Shown here one piece after another: positions 1-11,620 of a stretch of 64,000 nt of DNA; the first letter of the stretch is position 1; every line of letters begins with the position of its first letter. Location: assembly GCA_036417435.1 (NCBI GenBank), contig CM070903.1, positions 57,884,001 to 57,948,000 of the forward strand, written 5' to 3'. Origin of the DNA: Inia geoffrensis. Its lineage: Eukaryota > Chordata > Mammalia > Artiodactyla > Iniidae. A program made the position numbers and the translations under genes. Under the pieces are notes generated by a model that made no database searches, was not told where the DNA came from, and was given only the letters and a program-made list of their open reading frames with translations.

Positions 1-79
1 CTGCATGAAAGTTAAATAGGTTCATTGACTCAACGAAGCCCATTCATTAACTTATTTTGCATAAATATCTTTTTAAATT

Positions 80-600
80 CATATGATAAATATATATTAA
101 GTACCTACTGTGTGGCCAGAACTCTGCTAGGTAATGGATTCCAGCCGGGAAAAATAAAGACATGCTTTATGCTTTTGTGATGTTTATAATCTGTGGAGGG
201 TAAATAACCTCTAATAACTAATGGATAAGAATTGTCATGAGGGAAAGGAACATAAGGTCTTTGAGAGTACTGAAAAATTGATGATCAGGCAAGATTTCCT
301 TGAGAACATAATAATTGAACCGAAATTTTAGGAATGAGTTATAGTTAATAGGCAACGGGATACGAGTGGGAAGAAAGTCTAGGAGGAGGGAATAAGATGT
401 TCAAAGGACTAATGGCTAGAGAGGGTATGATCTACAAGAGGAAATGTTAGAAGGCTGTTTTCCTGGAGAGCAGAAAGGAAAGAAGACTGAAAGACGAGGA
501 TGGACCAGCAAGAATGTCCTTGTATGATGCATTAAGGATTTTAGTCTCTATCCTAAGAGAACTGGGAAAAAAAAATCTCTAAAGCTTTTCCTCATGCCAA
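80..600 (+). repeat. Possible ancient interspersed repeat (L2/MIR-age)
   Basis: The stretch opens with a 'cctactgtgtggccagaact' type phrase, followed by 'aagatttccttgag' and 'ttaaggattttagtctctat'. This order resembles an old mammalian repeat whose other decayed copies I see near 11.2, 51.7 and 56.5 kb. No coding potential. I cannot assign a family name with certainty. Confidence 0.35.
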
Positions 601-639
601 ATTTACATAGTAAATGAGATTTTAAAAATTAATGAAGCT

Positions 640-842
640 GGGCTTCCCTGGTGCTGCAGTGGTTGAGAGTCCACCTGCTGATGCAGGGGACACGGGTTCG
701 TGCCCTGGTCCGGGAGGATCCCACATGCCACAGAGCGGCTGGGCCCATGAGCCATGGCCTCTTGAGCCTGCACCTCCAGAGCCTGTGCTCCGCAACAGGA
801 GAGGCCACAGCAGTGAGAGGCCCGCATACTGCAAAAAAAAAA
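640..842 (+). mobile_element. CHR-family SINE (short type)
   Basis: Complete tRNA-derived SINE beginning GGGCTTCCCTGGTG and ending in an A-run at about 833-842. The B-box-like GGTTCGTGCCC lies about 55 bases in. A 12-bp TSD, TTAATGAAGCTG, is seen at 629-640 and 844-855; its last G overlaps the first base of the element, so the exact left junction is ambiguous. The body differs from the youngest copies in this window at several positions, mainly CpG decay. The open frames on both strands here are SINE sequence, not genes. Confidence 0.93.
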
Positions 843-855
843 TTTAATGAAGCTG

Positions 856-1524
856 TCTGAGACCCTCAAAAAATTTATGTATTGTTTCATTACAAAATAT
901 TTCCTATGCTGTTTTCAACATCTTTCATGATAGTAATACTTAAAATGAAGTTTATCTGAATGAATGTTATTTTTATGAGCTATTTGCAAGCTCCAAAATA
1001 GAAAAGAAAGATTTTTACTTTCTAGAATAGTCATTTTCAAACCAGTAACTACAGGAAAATAGATTAGAAAGTTTTAAAAAATTAAAAATACAACTTTGGT
1101 CCAGACTCCCTCTCTTCTACCACTTTCTTCTTATGTTATATAACTGTGATTTTCTTTTACATAAATCCACTAGAGAAATGCATACAAATGTAGTCATAGT
1201 ATAAAAATATTAACTAATTAAGCCACCACTTATTTAATTATTCCCCACTCAGACATCCCTCTTAGTTTAGCGTAACATTTATCTTAACCCATTACACTAA
1301 TTAATTTGTCAACATCTGAATAAATTTCTTGCTAATGTGCATGTACACATATCTATCATTATCATCTATCCATTTACCCTGAAAAACCAAAATATTATTA
1401 AAAATGCAACTCAACTGCAAATTTAAACTGTAAAATTTGCAACTGATGCATGGTTTCAAGAAGTCCAAGGAAATGATATTAGGGATATTCTGACACCTCA
1501 GTCAAAGTATTATCAAATAAAAAT
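856..1524. other. Unassigned AT-rich DNA
   Basis: No open frame of note, no recognisable repeat and no RNA gene. Very AT-rich with short A- and T-runs. Confidence 0.6.
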
Positions 1525-1765
1525 TATGATAGATAAAAATAGTTTACACTTATTGAACACTTGCTATGTGTTAGGCACTGTTCCAAGATATATACATATT
1601 TAGTCCTCTCAACAAACTTATGAAGGAGGTTCTTTAATTATCTTTATTTAGGAGAAAAAAATTCACACAGAGTAACTAGTCTCTGCAACTTAGCGCAAAG
1701 GTGATGAGCTAGCAAGGGCAAGAAGTGCAAGCAGTCTGAATCAGAGCTCAGAGCACTATGTCTCT
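1525..1765 (+). repeat. MIR-type SINE remnant
   Basis: Contains the MIR landmarks in order: 'cacttattgaacacttgcta', 'gtgttaggcactgttccaag', a 'cctctcaacaaacttatgaa' section, and 'cagagctcagagcactatg' at the 3' side. Ancient mammalian tRNA-derived SINE, diverged, no visible TSD. Confidence 0.75.
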
Positions 1766-2160
1766 TGGATTGGTGAAGTTAAACCAGTTAAAATTAAAGT
1801 AAAAGAATAATGAATGATATGATTGGCATTTCAAAGAGAATGACTCGAATATCAAAGGATTAAAGGAAGCTATTAGGAAAATTGATAAGATCCTTGAATA
1901 ATTTGCAGATGTGACTATTTTTATTGTGTTTTAAAAGTTAAATTTTACAAATACTACATTGGGCTAATATGAAATTTGGCTGGAATAATCACAGATAAAC
2001 AGTTCATGATTTCTAAAGATTAATGTACAACCTACTTTCTGTCAAATATACAACGGATATATTATGCTCCTTTTAAAATAAAATTTAGTAAAATTTTTGA
2101 AGTCCTAATTAAAGCATGTTTTCATTATTTACCAAAATATTTTGGTCTGCACTTGCTATG
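1766..2160. other. Unassigned AT-rich DNA
   Basis: No gene, repeat family or RNA recognised. Confidence 0.5.
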
Positions 2161-2182
2161 CATGTTTTTGTGAAATATTCAT

Positions 2183-2249
2183 GAAATATTTGTGGAATGC
2201 AATACATGAAATATTTGTGAAATATTGAAATATTTGTGGAATGCAATAC
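2183..2249. repeat. Short tandem duplication, period 44
   Basis: The 23-base block starting GAAATATTTGTGG and ending GCAATAC occurs at 2183-2205 and again at 2227-2249. The intervening bases carry further GAAATATT copies, so this is a local slippage-type duplication. Confidence 0.9.
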
Positions 2250-2349
2250 ACTGCCTTCCTCAAGAATAATCTAAACAACAACATTTCCTTTTCCTTTCAC
2301 TGGCAGCCCAGACAGATATTCAGGCTCAGCTAGTCATTCACTACTTCCT

Positions 2350-2385
2350 GGGACTTTGAATCTTTGAGGGACTTTGAATCTTTGA
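2350..2385. repeat. Perfect 18-bp tandem duplication
   Basis: GGGACTTTGAATCTTTGA is repeated exactly at 2350-2367 and 2368-2385. Confidence 0.97.
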
Positions 2386-3099
2386 GGGAGTCATGTGAAA
2401 TACAAGTACATTGAGAAAATATTTATTATGATGCGGATGGCTGCAGGAGAGACAGTAGCAGGAGTCTGGCCGCAGCACTGGTGACTGTTTCTGATGATGA
2501 TATAGGGCAAAGCAGTGACACTGTTTGACCTGGCTGTTCCTCTGGGGTGAACATGGTGGTGGTTTTGTGGTTCAGTCCCTCTCCCTTGGTTTTTGTCCAT
2601 TTAAAAAACCTTGGTAGCCTACAAGAAGCATATACCAGATGGATTAAGATGAGAAACAGATTTAATAGGGGGAAATGTGTGAAGAGGATGAAGAAAGGGG
2701 AGGAAGCAGCAATAAACCAGGAAAGCCTTCAGACTGTGTTGCAGGTCTGACACCCATGAAAGGAGAGGGATAAGGACAGGACTGTGCACTTTTGAGAATT
2801 TTGGTCAGGTTACTGGGATGTCTCTAAGAAAAAGTTGCACATTAGTGAAATTGCACATTGGGCAGAAGTAGCCCAGCTTATCTGTAGTACTTTGCTGTGC
2901 TCAGTCATTGGCTGGGAGTGACTTGGAGAAAGCAGTGTCTGATGTGAATATTGGGGTGTCTCCAAAGGTACATTTTCATGGCCACCACATTGAGTCTCTA
3001 GAATTTTCAATTCTATAAACTGTTGATATTATTCCAAAGATATTCTTTTCCTGCTTAATTTAGTCAAGGTGATTATTTTTTCTTGCTGCTAGGAAGATC
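2386..3099. other. Unassigned DNA
   Basis: Less AT-rich than its surroundings, with purine-rich patches. Short open frames on both strands lack family features. An old LTR is possible, but I cannot name one. Confidence 0.4.
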
Positions 3100-3109
3100 A
3101 ACCTGTACC

Positions 3110-3321
3110 TTTTTTTTTTTTTTTTTTTGCGGTACGCAGGCCTCTCACTGTTGTGGCCTTTCCCGTTGTGGAGCACAGGCTCCGGACGCGCAGGCTCAGC
3201 GGCCATGGCTCACGGGCCCAGCCTCTCCGTGGCATGTGGGGTCTTCCCGGACCGGGGTACGAACCTGTGTCCCCTGCATCGGCAGGCAGACTCTCAACTA
3301 CTGCACCACCAGTGAAGCCCT
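3110..3321 (-). mobile_element. CHR-family SINE (short type), antisense
   Basis: The T-run at 3110-3128 is followed by the reverse complement of the CHR body, ending AAGCCC at 3320. The 10-bp TSD AACCTGTACC is exact at 3100-3109 and 3322-3331. The open frames reading through it are SINE-derived. Confidence 0.95.
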
Positions 3322-3599
3322 AACCTGTACCATTTTAAGAAGTCTTTCTTTAATTGGCTTTTTAATGACACAGATTGTTATTGGAGTTTGGTGACTTGTT
3401 ATCATTTATGGACTTAGCAGCTCAGGTTTGCTGTTGTATTTTCCTATAGTTCATTGTAGAAACTCTAGCTGAAGAAAAATATACAAATGTATGCTTCTTG
3501 CCAGTGTTTACATTCAAACAATCCTGAAGTGTTCATATTTCAAGTAAACGTTTCATTACAGGGTTTCCTTTGCATTGTCTTCTTAGAGAGGTTTCTCAT

Positions 3600-3765
3600 T
3601 TTTCTTAGAGTAAAGATCAAAATACAAAACAGAAGTCCTTACATAGTCTAGTGATCTGGGTCTACTTGCATCTGTGGTCTAACCTGGCACCATGCCTCCC
3701 CTCACTCTTTTCCCACCACATTGTTGTTTCAGTTTCTCTCAAGTGCTGTGTTAGCTCACGTCCTC
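3600..3765 (+). repeat. Probable L2 LINE fragment
   Basis: Pattern 'aagatcaaaatacaaaacag', then a 'ctgggtctacttgcat' section, then 'cctcccctcactc' resembles the L2 3' region. Diverged; assignment by eye only. Confidence 0.45.
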
Positions 3766-5087
3766 CAGGAAGCTGTTGCCAAGACAGCAGTAAATGTGCA
3801 AGCCATGCTTACACTTGCAAAGGTTAAAGGGCAGGAGGCCAGACAAGAAAAAGAGAGTCTTCGGGTTGCAACGCAGGTGTGATATCTGTGAAGGAAAGGC
3901 AGAGGAAGGAAGAGTCAACTGCCGAACAATTACAAGGTTTCAGCCAGGTTGATAAGGAATTCTTGAGCCAGTTTCCAGTTAAAAGAGTTCTATGTCTTGC
4001 AGCAATGGGCCTGTGTTAGTACTCCCAACTGTGCTTAGAACTTGGCCAGGATCAAGAAGAGAAAGTAGTAGACCTAAGATGCTCTTTTTTTATAGCTAAC
4101 CATGTCCACCCCTTGCTCCAAACAGATCTATTTCTTCCTGCAGGTTTGGAGAACAGCTTCTTCATAGTTCCTTTGGGCTTTTATTTCTGAGGGGTAACAT
4201 AAAAGAGGGAGTTCAGTGGGAACAGCTGTAGCCCATGCTTCTTAGTTGGTCTCAGGGATTTAGTTGGTACTTAGCCTCTCCTTGCTGTTCTCCATTCTAT
4301 ATTCCTCTCACCTTCAGCTATCACTTGGGCATGTGATTGAGACTTACCTGGTGGTGTGATCCAAACTTTTCTTCTTCAGCAGTCTGAACCTTTGGCGGTC
4401 ACACTATTTTCAAGCCAGAGTTGCTACACATGTTCATTCACAGTCAACATGGGCAAAGCACTACCAGGAGATGCCCAAGTGGGTGACCTGGATCTATACA
4501 GAGACCTCCGTGACTAAACTGTGTAAAGGCATTCCTCCCTCCTCCGACTAATGATGTTTAATTACTCAGGATGGTGACGACTCTTCCTACTTGTTGGTCC
4601 ATGTATACAAGGAGCCTCAAAAACTTGGTGGCAAATTTCGATGGTCCTGGTCCCCCTCTTCCATAGCCATTATATCCTAGAATTCCAGACACAGATTCTT
4701 TCTCTATCCCATGCTTTCACAACTTGATACCAACACACTTGACTCCGTTCTTTTCCACTTATTAATTGTATTGGTGGGATGACTAATTCCTGCAGCTTCA
4801 TACACTTTCATCCTGTGATGTCCTATATGTCTATCTGGATGAATGAACTGTGTGTGTTTTTGAAAAGACTTTTATATAATTTGTGAAAGCAGCATTCTAG
4901 AAATGTTAACTAGATCATGGGAAATCAGGACATCCAACCTACTATTGACTATTCAGTTAACTGCTACACTGTGGGGACCAGGACCACCAACCATGCAGAT
5001 CCCAGAGGTATGGTGCTGGGAAGTCCAAAATTTCCCAGTGGGTCATTGAGAGTGATAGCCAATGGAGTCAGTCTTCCTATTCATAGT
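3766..5087. other. Unassigned; possible old LTR/ERVL-like sequence
   Basis: GC content is higher than the flanks and the region contains many short broken open frames. Its texture suggests an old endogenous retroviral piece, but no LTR ends, primer site or conserved protein motif was found. The 62-codon frame at 4917-5105 has no recognisable features. Confidence 0.3.
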
Positions 5088-5556
5088 TTCCTATGGATGT
5101 CATGACAAAGTACCACAAACAGTGTCTTAAAAGAGCAGAAATTTAGTATCTCACAGGTCTAGATGCTAGAAGTCTGATATCAAGGTGTCAGCAGGATCAA
5201 TTCCTTCTGGAGGCTCTGAGGGAGAAACCATCCCATGCCTTTTCCTTCGTTTCTGCTGGTGGCCAGCAGTCCTTACCATTGTTTGGCCTTTGGACACATG
5301 AATCCAATCTCTGCCTCTGTCTTCCTATTACCTTCTGTCTCTGTATCTTCACATCATCTTCCTTCTGTGTGCACCTTTGTGTTCAATTTCTCTCTTCTTA
5401 TAAGGACACCGGTCATCAGATCAAGGCCCATCCTAACACAGTATAGTCTCATCTTAAGTTCATTACATTTATAGAGACCCTGTTTTCAAGTAATGTCACA
5501 TTCTAAGGTTCTAGGTGGGCATGAATTTTGGTGGGACACTATTCAACCCAGTATAT
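5088..5556 (-). mobile_element. MLT1-type LTR (ERVL-MaLR), antisense
   Basis: Reads 'acaaagtaccacaaacagtg', 'agcagaaatttagtatctca', 'aaggtgtcagcaggatcaat', 'cttcttataaggacaccggt' and 'gggacactattcaacccagt' in the order expected for the complement of an MLT1 solo LTR. A second MLT1-type LTR lies in sense orientation at 15.4 kb. The 79-codon frame at 5235-5474 is inside this LTR. Confidence 0.85.
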
Positions 5557-5579
5557 ACCCCTTTCTCCCTCTGGCCTAA

Positions 5580-5860
5580 CTAACTCTCAGTCTTTCTTCA
5601 GATTCAGGCTGTTGTCACTTCCATTTTCCCTGTTTATACAGCTTCATAACATTATATACTCTTTGTAGCACTTATCTCAGGACAGTATTATTGAATATGT
5701 GCGTGAATCTTTTCTTGATGTCCATCTTCCCATGCTAAGCTAGCTGTATGCTTAAAGGGCACAAAGAATTTCTCTTATTTTTTACTCATTACTGTACCCC
5801 TAGAATCTAGCACATTTCCTAACACATATAAATATGTACAAAGAATAAAATATGTATAAG
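5580..5860 (+). repeat. L2 LINE 3' end
   Basis: 'ctctttgtagcacttatc', 'ctcattactgtacccctaga' and 'atctagcacatttcctaac' match the usual L2 3' end pattern (a last-exon-like phrase ending in 'cctagcacagtgcctggcac'). Decayed. Confidence 0.65.
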
Positions 5861-7576
5861 TAAACAAATAGCTCAGATTCTGAAATAAAGAACAAAAGAG
5901 GGATGGTGGAGGAGGGTGGTAATGAACACTTCTGCCCTCAGTTGTAAGAAAAAGGAGCACCAAGTAAGTAACCCTTCGTCTGTTCACAATTCACGTGTGA
6001 ATTCTGCTGCGAAAGGTTCTGCCCTAGATTGGCCTTGAACTTTATGAGAGAAGTTAGAAAACTGATGATTGGAGATATGAAGGCTCTTAAGGCAAAAGGG
6101 AGCAAAGAAGAAGAGGAGGAGAAATTGCAGGGAGAAACAGTACACTGGCTAAGGTGGATTGGACTGCCCTTCAGAGTGATGAGTACAGTGGTGGCAACCA
6201 TAAGTTAGGGGTAAATAAGGCAGGCCTTGACTGCATGACAGTAAGGATGGGTTAATATCTACCTATAATCAAAAATAGATTACGAGTTTCTTTTTCCAAA
6301 CAACATAAAGCTGCGCACTATTAGCCCCACAGTATAATGAAGTATACTTCTTGTTCTGTGTAGAAGTCTCTAATTTGTCAGTGTGAAAAAAAAAAAAGAA
6401 AAGTGACACTGGTGAAATTGTATGAAACCAGAATGGGAGAGGAACAAAGGGAATTTTCAGTGGCAGTGTTAGCAGACAGAAGGCACTATCCACAGGTGGC
6501 TTCTCCAGTTAGAGACTTAAAAATATGATCCAACCAAGAAACAGGTACAAAGAATGTCGGAAGAAAACGGAGGAAATAGATAACCAAATGGAGCATAGAT
6601 GAAGGAAGCTGATGATGCACCAAAAAAAAAAAAATTGTTTTATAAATTCACCCACTAGCCAAGCTGTGTCTGTTTCAAACTCATGGAATTTTTTCAAAGT
6701 TCAAACCTCTATGGTTTCATTGCTTTAAGTGTGAAGTCATTCTTGCTAGTACAGATAGAAGAGCACAGGAGGTCACATAACTCCTTCCTTAGCAGAACTG
6801 GGTGGGGAGGGGAAGCAGTGGATGCTCGTTCAAATCTGAGTTCAGTGTCCTGAAGAATTCAGAAGGCTTTGCAAACCAGGTAGGACTTGAAAGTGATAAA
6901 TAAATTTACTTTAAGGTCCTGTTCTCTTGCAAAAAGGCTAAACTTCTGATAAAACTCAGTTGAAATCCTCCCAGTCTCACATGTTTTCAATTAAGAAAAG
7001 CTGATAAAGAGGGAAAAGCTTTTGACAGTTATCCTTGTGACCACTAATAATTACTATTCTCTTATTGGCAAGTTTTGGTGATAATTTGATTCAGAAAGTG
7101 CTAAAAAAGCACAGCTCTTATCCTTAGGAGTTGTGAATGTAAATGAATGTTACACATCTGTGCCCAAATCTCCACTCTGAAAATGACTTGGGGAGTTAGT
7201 TTAAGCTTTAAGAAGGCTTAGAAATAGTTGGTTAAAATATTCATAACACTACCAAAGGGGAAAGCAGTTATTTTTGCCACTCAGACTTGAAATGCTTCCA
7301 TTTAGGGTATATTTTGACATGAAATTTTTAATTTATTTTATACCAGCTCAGTGGTTCTCAGGTATCATTATATTTTGTACCCAAGTAATCAATTAGAAAA
7401 CATCTTTCTAAATCAGAACATCTAGATCCGTGTTTTGAAATCCTTAGTGCTATATGTAGCTTGTTGGTCAGATATTCAATGTTGCATGTATGTGGATTAA
7501 TGGTTCAGTAACTTGTTCTTTTACTAAACTCTCACATGGCTTGGAATGTGTTGTTTTGATTAACTTTTAGTAAGTG
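5861..7576. other. Unassigned DNA
   Basis: No supported gene. Open frames of 60-87 codons on the minus strand (for example 5938-6201) overlap one another, lack motifs and have low-complexity composition. A-runs at 6387-6398 and 6620-6633. Confidence 0.5.
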
Positions 7577-7800
7577 TTCAGTGTTGTGTATCAGAAAGGC
7601 ATGGTCTTGGGCATCAGATAGAAGTGGCTGCAAATACCAAGTCTGCATTTTTACTAGCTGTGTAAATGTGGGTGAGGCATTTTGCATTTCTGAACATCAG
7701 TTACCTTATTTTGAAAAATGCTTTAGAATTGTTCAAGCATTATTGAGAATATACTATTATGAAATAGATGAATGTAAAATAAGCAATCAATACATTTGTT
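7577..7800 (+). repeat. MIR-type SINE remnant
   Basis: 'gcatggtcttgggcatcaga', 'actagctgtgtaaatgtggg' and 'catttctgaacatcagttac' follow the MIR core order. The overlapping 79-codon frame is repeat-derived. Confidence 0.75.
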
Positions 7801-8460
7801 TCCTTCCTTCCTATTTCTAAGTGTTCAGCCTACAGTTCTTCAAACACTACTCAACAATTATTTGTTGATGGTATCACAGAATTTCAGATAAGAGTGGTAT
7901 TGGTAGCTGGATTCCTACTGCTGCCTGTTTCCACTTGTCCTTTGTCAGTTACCCTGATATTAACACCATCATTGTATTTCCCACTGGCACATATTTATTG
8001 GCTTTTGCATGAAGGAAATAGTCTAAGCAACTATTCTCTGATTTTCATTGACAATTTCTTAACTTGCTTTTGAATCTTTGTACCCTTTTGCTCCTGGGGG
8101 CCAGGAGTCAGAGTCTAAGAAAAAAGACAAAATCTAGAAGAAATATTCTAGCCACCAAAAATTATTGAATGAGAAACTCAAATAAATAGAAAGAGTGAAA
8201 CTAGTATAGAAAATGAGAATATCCAAACACAGCTTCAAGCAGAGAAATTGATTAGTTTAACCTATAGGGATAATGATACATTAGCTTCTTAGAAAAGAAA
8301 AAGACGCATCTTATACTATGCTAGTTATGAAGAATGGAAGTCATTATAAGAGCTAAAGAACTACAGGGATGTAATTATGAGGAAGGGCTAACCCAGTAGA
8401 TCAATAATAAACCTTAATAAAAAAGAATCAGAAGGAAGGGTTAAGAAAATTCGATGACAC
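7801..8460. other. Unassigned AT-rich DNA
   Basis: No gene or repeat family recognised. Confidence 0.5.
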
Positions 8461-8490
8461 TTAAATACTAGGAATAGTCCTAGTATTTAA
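8461..8490. repeat. Perfect 13-bp hairpin palindrome
   Basis: TTAAATACTAGGA (8461-8473) and its exact complement TCCTAGTATTTAA (8478-8490) are separated by the 4-base loop ATAG. Confidence 0.95.
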
Positions 8491-8521
8491 CTTTAACAAA
8501 GGAAAAGACAGTATATCATGA

Positions 8522-8525
<4 letters not shown>

Positions 8526-8560
<35 letters not shown>
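8526..8560. repeat. (AC)n microsatellite
   Basis: Uninterrupted AC dinucleotide run of 35 bases. Confidence 0.99.
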
Positions 8561-8561
<1 letters not shown>

Positions 8562-8931
8562 CAAATGAAATGGGGGGAAATGGAAAGAGAAGAAAACGTC
8601 TAAAGCAAACTTGAAGTATCCACATATATCTTAGAAAATTGATCTTACAGTCCATCTCAATAGTTCATCAGCAAATATTCCCATCCTATTAACATCCCTC
8701 CCTTGACTGAAGCACTACAATGTCAATGGATGAAATGCTGTCATTTCAAACTGTGTTGAATGTTGTGTAGGGTTAGCTTCTTATTGCCATGAGTCATTTA
8801 CTCAGAAGCACAGAGACCTTGGTTTCAGTGATCACATACACGCACACAGACACACTCACACAGCATGGATTAACTTTGTACATGTGATGTTTGGAGGATC
8901 CAGGAAGAAATAACATGAAGAGGTAAGGAAC

Positions 8932-9192
8932 TCACAAAGATTTAAAGTCAAGTGCTGAGCTGTTGCCATTGTGGATTTTTAAACCTTGAGCACAAGAGCA
9001 ATTAGTAGCCTTGATGTTATCACAAAGGACAGTTCCCAAACCATATGATAATAAAGCCTCAGCAGAAATAGTCTCTTCAGAAATGGCTGCCACTAATTCA
9101 AGGTCTTCTCTAGCAATAAATGATGTGTTGATTTGAGTTGTGTTAGCAAAATAAAGAAAAATAGATACAAAGCAAGAAGCAAATATTTCCAT
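8932..9192 (-). other. Unexplained open frame with exon-like edges (candidate only)
   Basis: An 86-codon minus-strand frame. The portion 9109 to 8936 (174 bases) is preceded by an acceptor-like 'tttattgctag' and followed immediately by GTGAGT at 8935-8930, a good splice-donor match. The exon would be in phase 2 at both ends and encode 58 residues, including a short Cys-Ser-Cys segment and Asn-Ser-Ser. I do not recognise the protein. The pyrimidine tract before the acceptor is weak and AT-rich DNA yields such frames by chance, so this is a lead and not a gene call. Confidence 0.15.
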
Positions 9193-9810
9193 GGAAGTTC
9201 ACTGAAATATAACTAATGAGACCCTGTAAATTATTGCTTAAAGAGATGATGAAATATATCATTTTTTTGGCAAGTGGTTTTTACTCCAAACATTATCTAA
9301 GGGGAACACTATATAAATAAATAGCCATGGTAAGATGATCAGAGGCTTAATCAGCTATCTTTCTATAGTCCATTTCTATTCTAACTATTAAAAGGGGGTG
9401 ATTTTAAATTTGCATACTTAGAATGCTGATGGAAGGATCAGTCACACTTTTTTTTCTCCTATCTCTGAATTAACAGAGAGGAAGAAAGGAAAATGGTTAG
9501 AGCATTGTAATTATTAATGGCTTTGCCAGTAAAAAAAAAAAAAAAAAAAAAAATTACTCCTAAAAAGGAAAAAGATTAGGTAGAAAAGTGTAAGAAAATA
9601 AGATAACTTTAAGCCATAACTCTTCTTAAGGAAGACATAGCTAGTACAAGCCCTCTCTCATGTAGGTGTAGAGATATAAATATGATATGTGAATGTACCT
9701 GGCTTCCATGGAAAAAATGTATTTTATAAATCCAAGAATGGAGATTCACTAAAATATCTTAACCAGTCCACCCTTTAAGGAAACTATCAATTTTAAAAGC
9801 CAGAGACCTT
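9193..9810. other. Unassigned DNA with poly(A) run
   Basis: Contains a 23-base A-run at 9531-9553. No SINE body could be recognised next to it. No gene seen. Confidence 0.5.
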
Positions 9811-9890
9811 AAGGCATAGAATAAAACTGGCTCAGGATCATAATGGAAAGAAGGCATAGAATAAAACAGGCTCAGAATCATAATGGAAAG
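9811..9890. repeat. 40-bp tandem duplication
   Basis: AAGGCATAGAATAAAAC... at 9811-9850 is repeated at 9851-9890 with two mismatches (T/A and G/A), about 95% identical. Confidence 0.95.
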
Positions 9891-11159
9891 TACATAAAAT
9901 TTCCTTCTTTTCCTGAGGTGCCACACTGACATGACTGTCTTTTATATTTTCTGAAGAATTAGAATTGTATAAAGTGCCAGGCTCATAGCAGTTTAACACT
10001 CTTCCTGAAGCCCTAGAAAAATTAGAATAATATTAAGAGGAAAGAAACACAAAACTCACCCAGTGCTACAGCAAACTTGCTTCACTGAAGCTGATAATGT
10101 TCAGCATGAATGGACTTGAGAAGCAGTTTTACCAAACTTTTCGAAGCACGTTTTCTAATAACTAAATTCCTCATTCTTTGAAAATTAGTAAGATAGTGGA
10201 CTAATTATCACAGTCGTAGATTTTCACCACCTTCGATCAGTTCTAGGTGGAAGTTCTAGGTGGCACCTCTTCCCTCTTGGCCGTAAGCCATTTTTAACAA
10301 ACCCATGGATGTTTCTCTCCAGGATTATGGATCTCAATAGAGAAATATTATTCTCAAGAAATCATTTTCTGTTTAAGAAAGATGTCTCAAAATTCACTTC
10401 CTGTGTGCTATATTATGATTATTTCTCTTTTGCCTTTGAGCATATTTGTGTGGCTGGTCTTTCTAATATTGCTGTTTTTGAGTTTCCACTTCCTTGAACT
10501 TCTGTGTTACAAATTATGTACAACATCACCTGTCTAGCCTGTGGCTCATTTGTGATTTATTAATTAGTGCCCATGAGTTCTAAGGGATTAATGGCTTAGT
10601 ATATCTCTTGTCTCCTGAAGTATCCTCAGTTCTTTGTAATTGATCACTAAATGTTTGCCAAACACTTGCTTATCACCACTTCTACATCCCACAGATGTTC
10701 ATTACTTAACTTGTCGAAATGTTTATATTACTTCACTAGTTAAATATCTCTGTACTATTTCATCTTAAGAAATGATGAAGAAAAAATTTGAGACAGAAAT
10801 AATTTAATACTTACCTCAAAACGATCACTCATCACCTAAAATGAGGTACAGGACATTTTAGTTTTAAATGTCATTTTTTAATCCCTTGGAAATTAAAAAC
10901 AGGTGTAACCTGAATCAAGCCAATTTAGTTAATCAACTACAGTATCCTCTGACACAAATGCCAGCTATAAACAAGTCTTATGATTCAAGTCACATGTTAT
11001 AATCTACAGCAATAAGAACCATTTATGAAATTGACTACATGAAGAATACCACTACAGCTTCATAGAGATATTTAAAATGCTATTTATTTATTTGTGTACT
11101 TAGACATTTTAAAAAAGTGAAATTCATCACCTAATTGTAATCATGGATTCATAGATACT
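9891..11159. other. Unassigned AT-rich DNA
   Basis: No supported gene or repeat. A 62-codon frame at 10309-10497 (+) has no recognisable motif. Confidence 0.5.
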
Positions 11160-11620
11160 TTCTAGAATTTTAGAACAATAACTAAGTGCTTCCTATATGC
11201 TATGAACTGTTGTAAGATGTGAGGATTCAGCAGTAGAGAAGATACACATAGTTATTATTCTCAAGAGCTTACATTCTAGAAAGGAAACACACAATACATA
11301 AGCAAATAACTGGACAAGGAAATTTCAGAGGCTGGTAAATGTTATTAATAAGTTAATTCAATGAAGATTTATTAAACTTCAAACATGCACTAAGTTCTAG
11401 ATGCTAGGGACATAGCTGTGAAAAAAAAAAGTCCAACTCTATTCTCAAATTTTTATTTTGTGAGAGAGGCAGATAATAAACATCATACTTCTATGTGTAT
11501 ATTGCTATAGATAGTAATGAGTATTTTTAAAGTAAAAATGAAACGGGAAGTTGTGATTGAGAGACTGGAGAAGAGTAAAAGAGGTTTCTTTAGATATATC
11601 GTGGCCAAGTAAAGGTCGAA
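11160..11620 (+). repeat. Two successive ancient repeat remnants (L2/MIR-age)
   Basis: The phrase 'agtgcttcctatatgctatg' with 'gcttacattctagaaagga' is followed at about 11350 by a second start 'aagatttattaaacttcaaa' with 'gttctagatgctagggacat'. This looks like two old copies of the same repeat type lying head to tail. Confidence 0.45.

Noticed and set aside
640..842. Functional tRNA gene suggested by the B-box-like GGTTCGTGCCC
   Set aside because: The motif is the inherited promoter of a tRNA-derived SINE; there is no cloverleaf, and TSD and A-tail mark it as a SINE.
9531..9553. Poly(A) run as the tail of a retroposed gene
   Set aside because: No recognisable transcript or SINE body upstream and no flanking TSD seen. 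The same holds for the A-run at 63181-63201.
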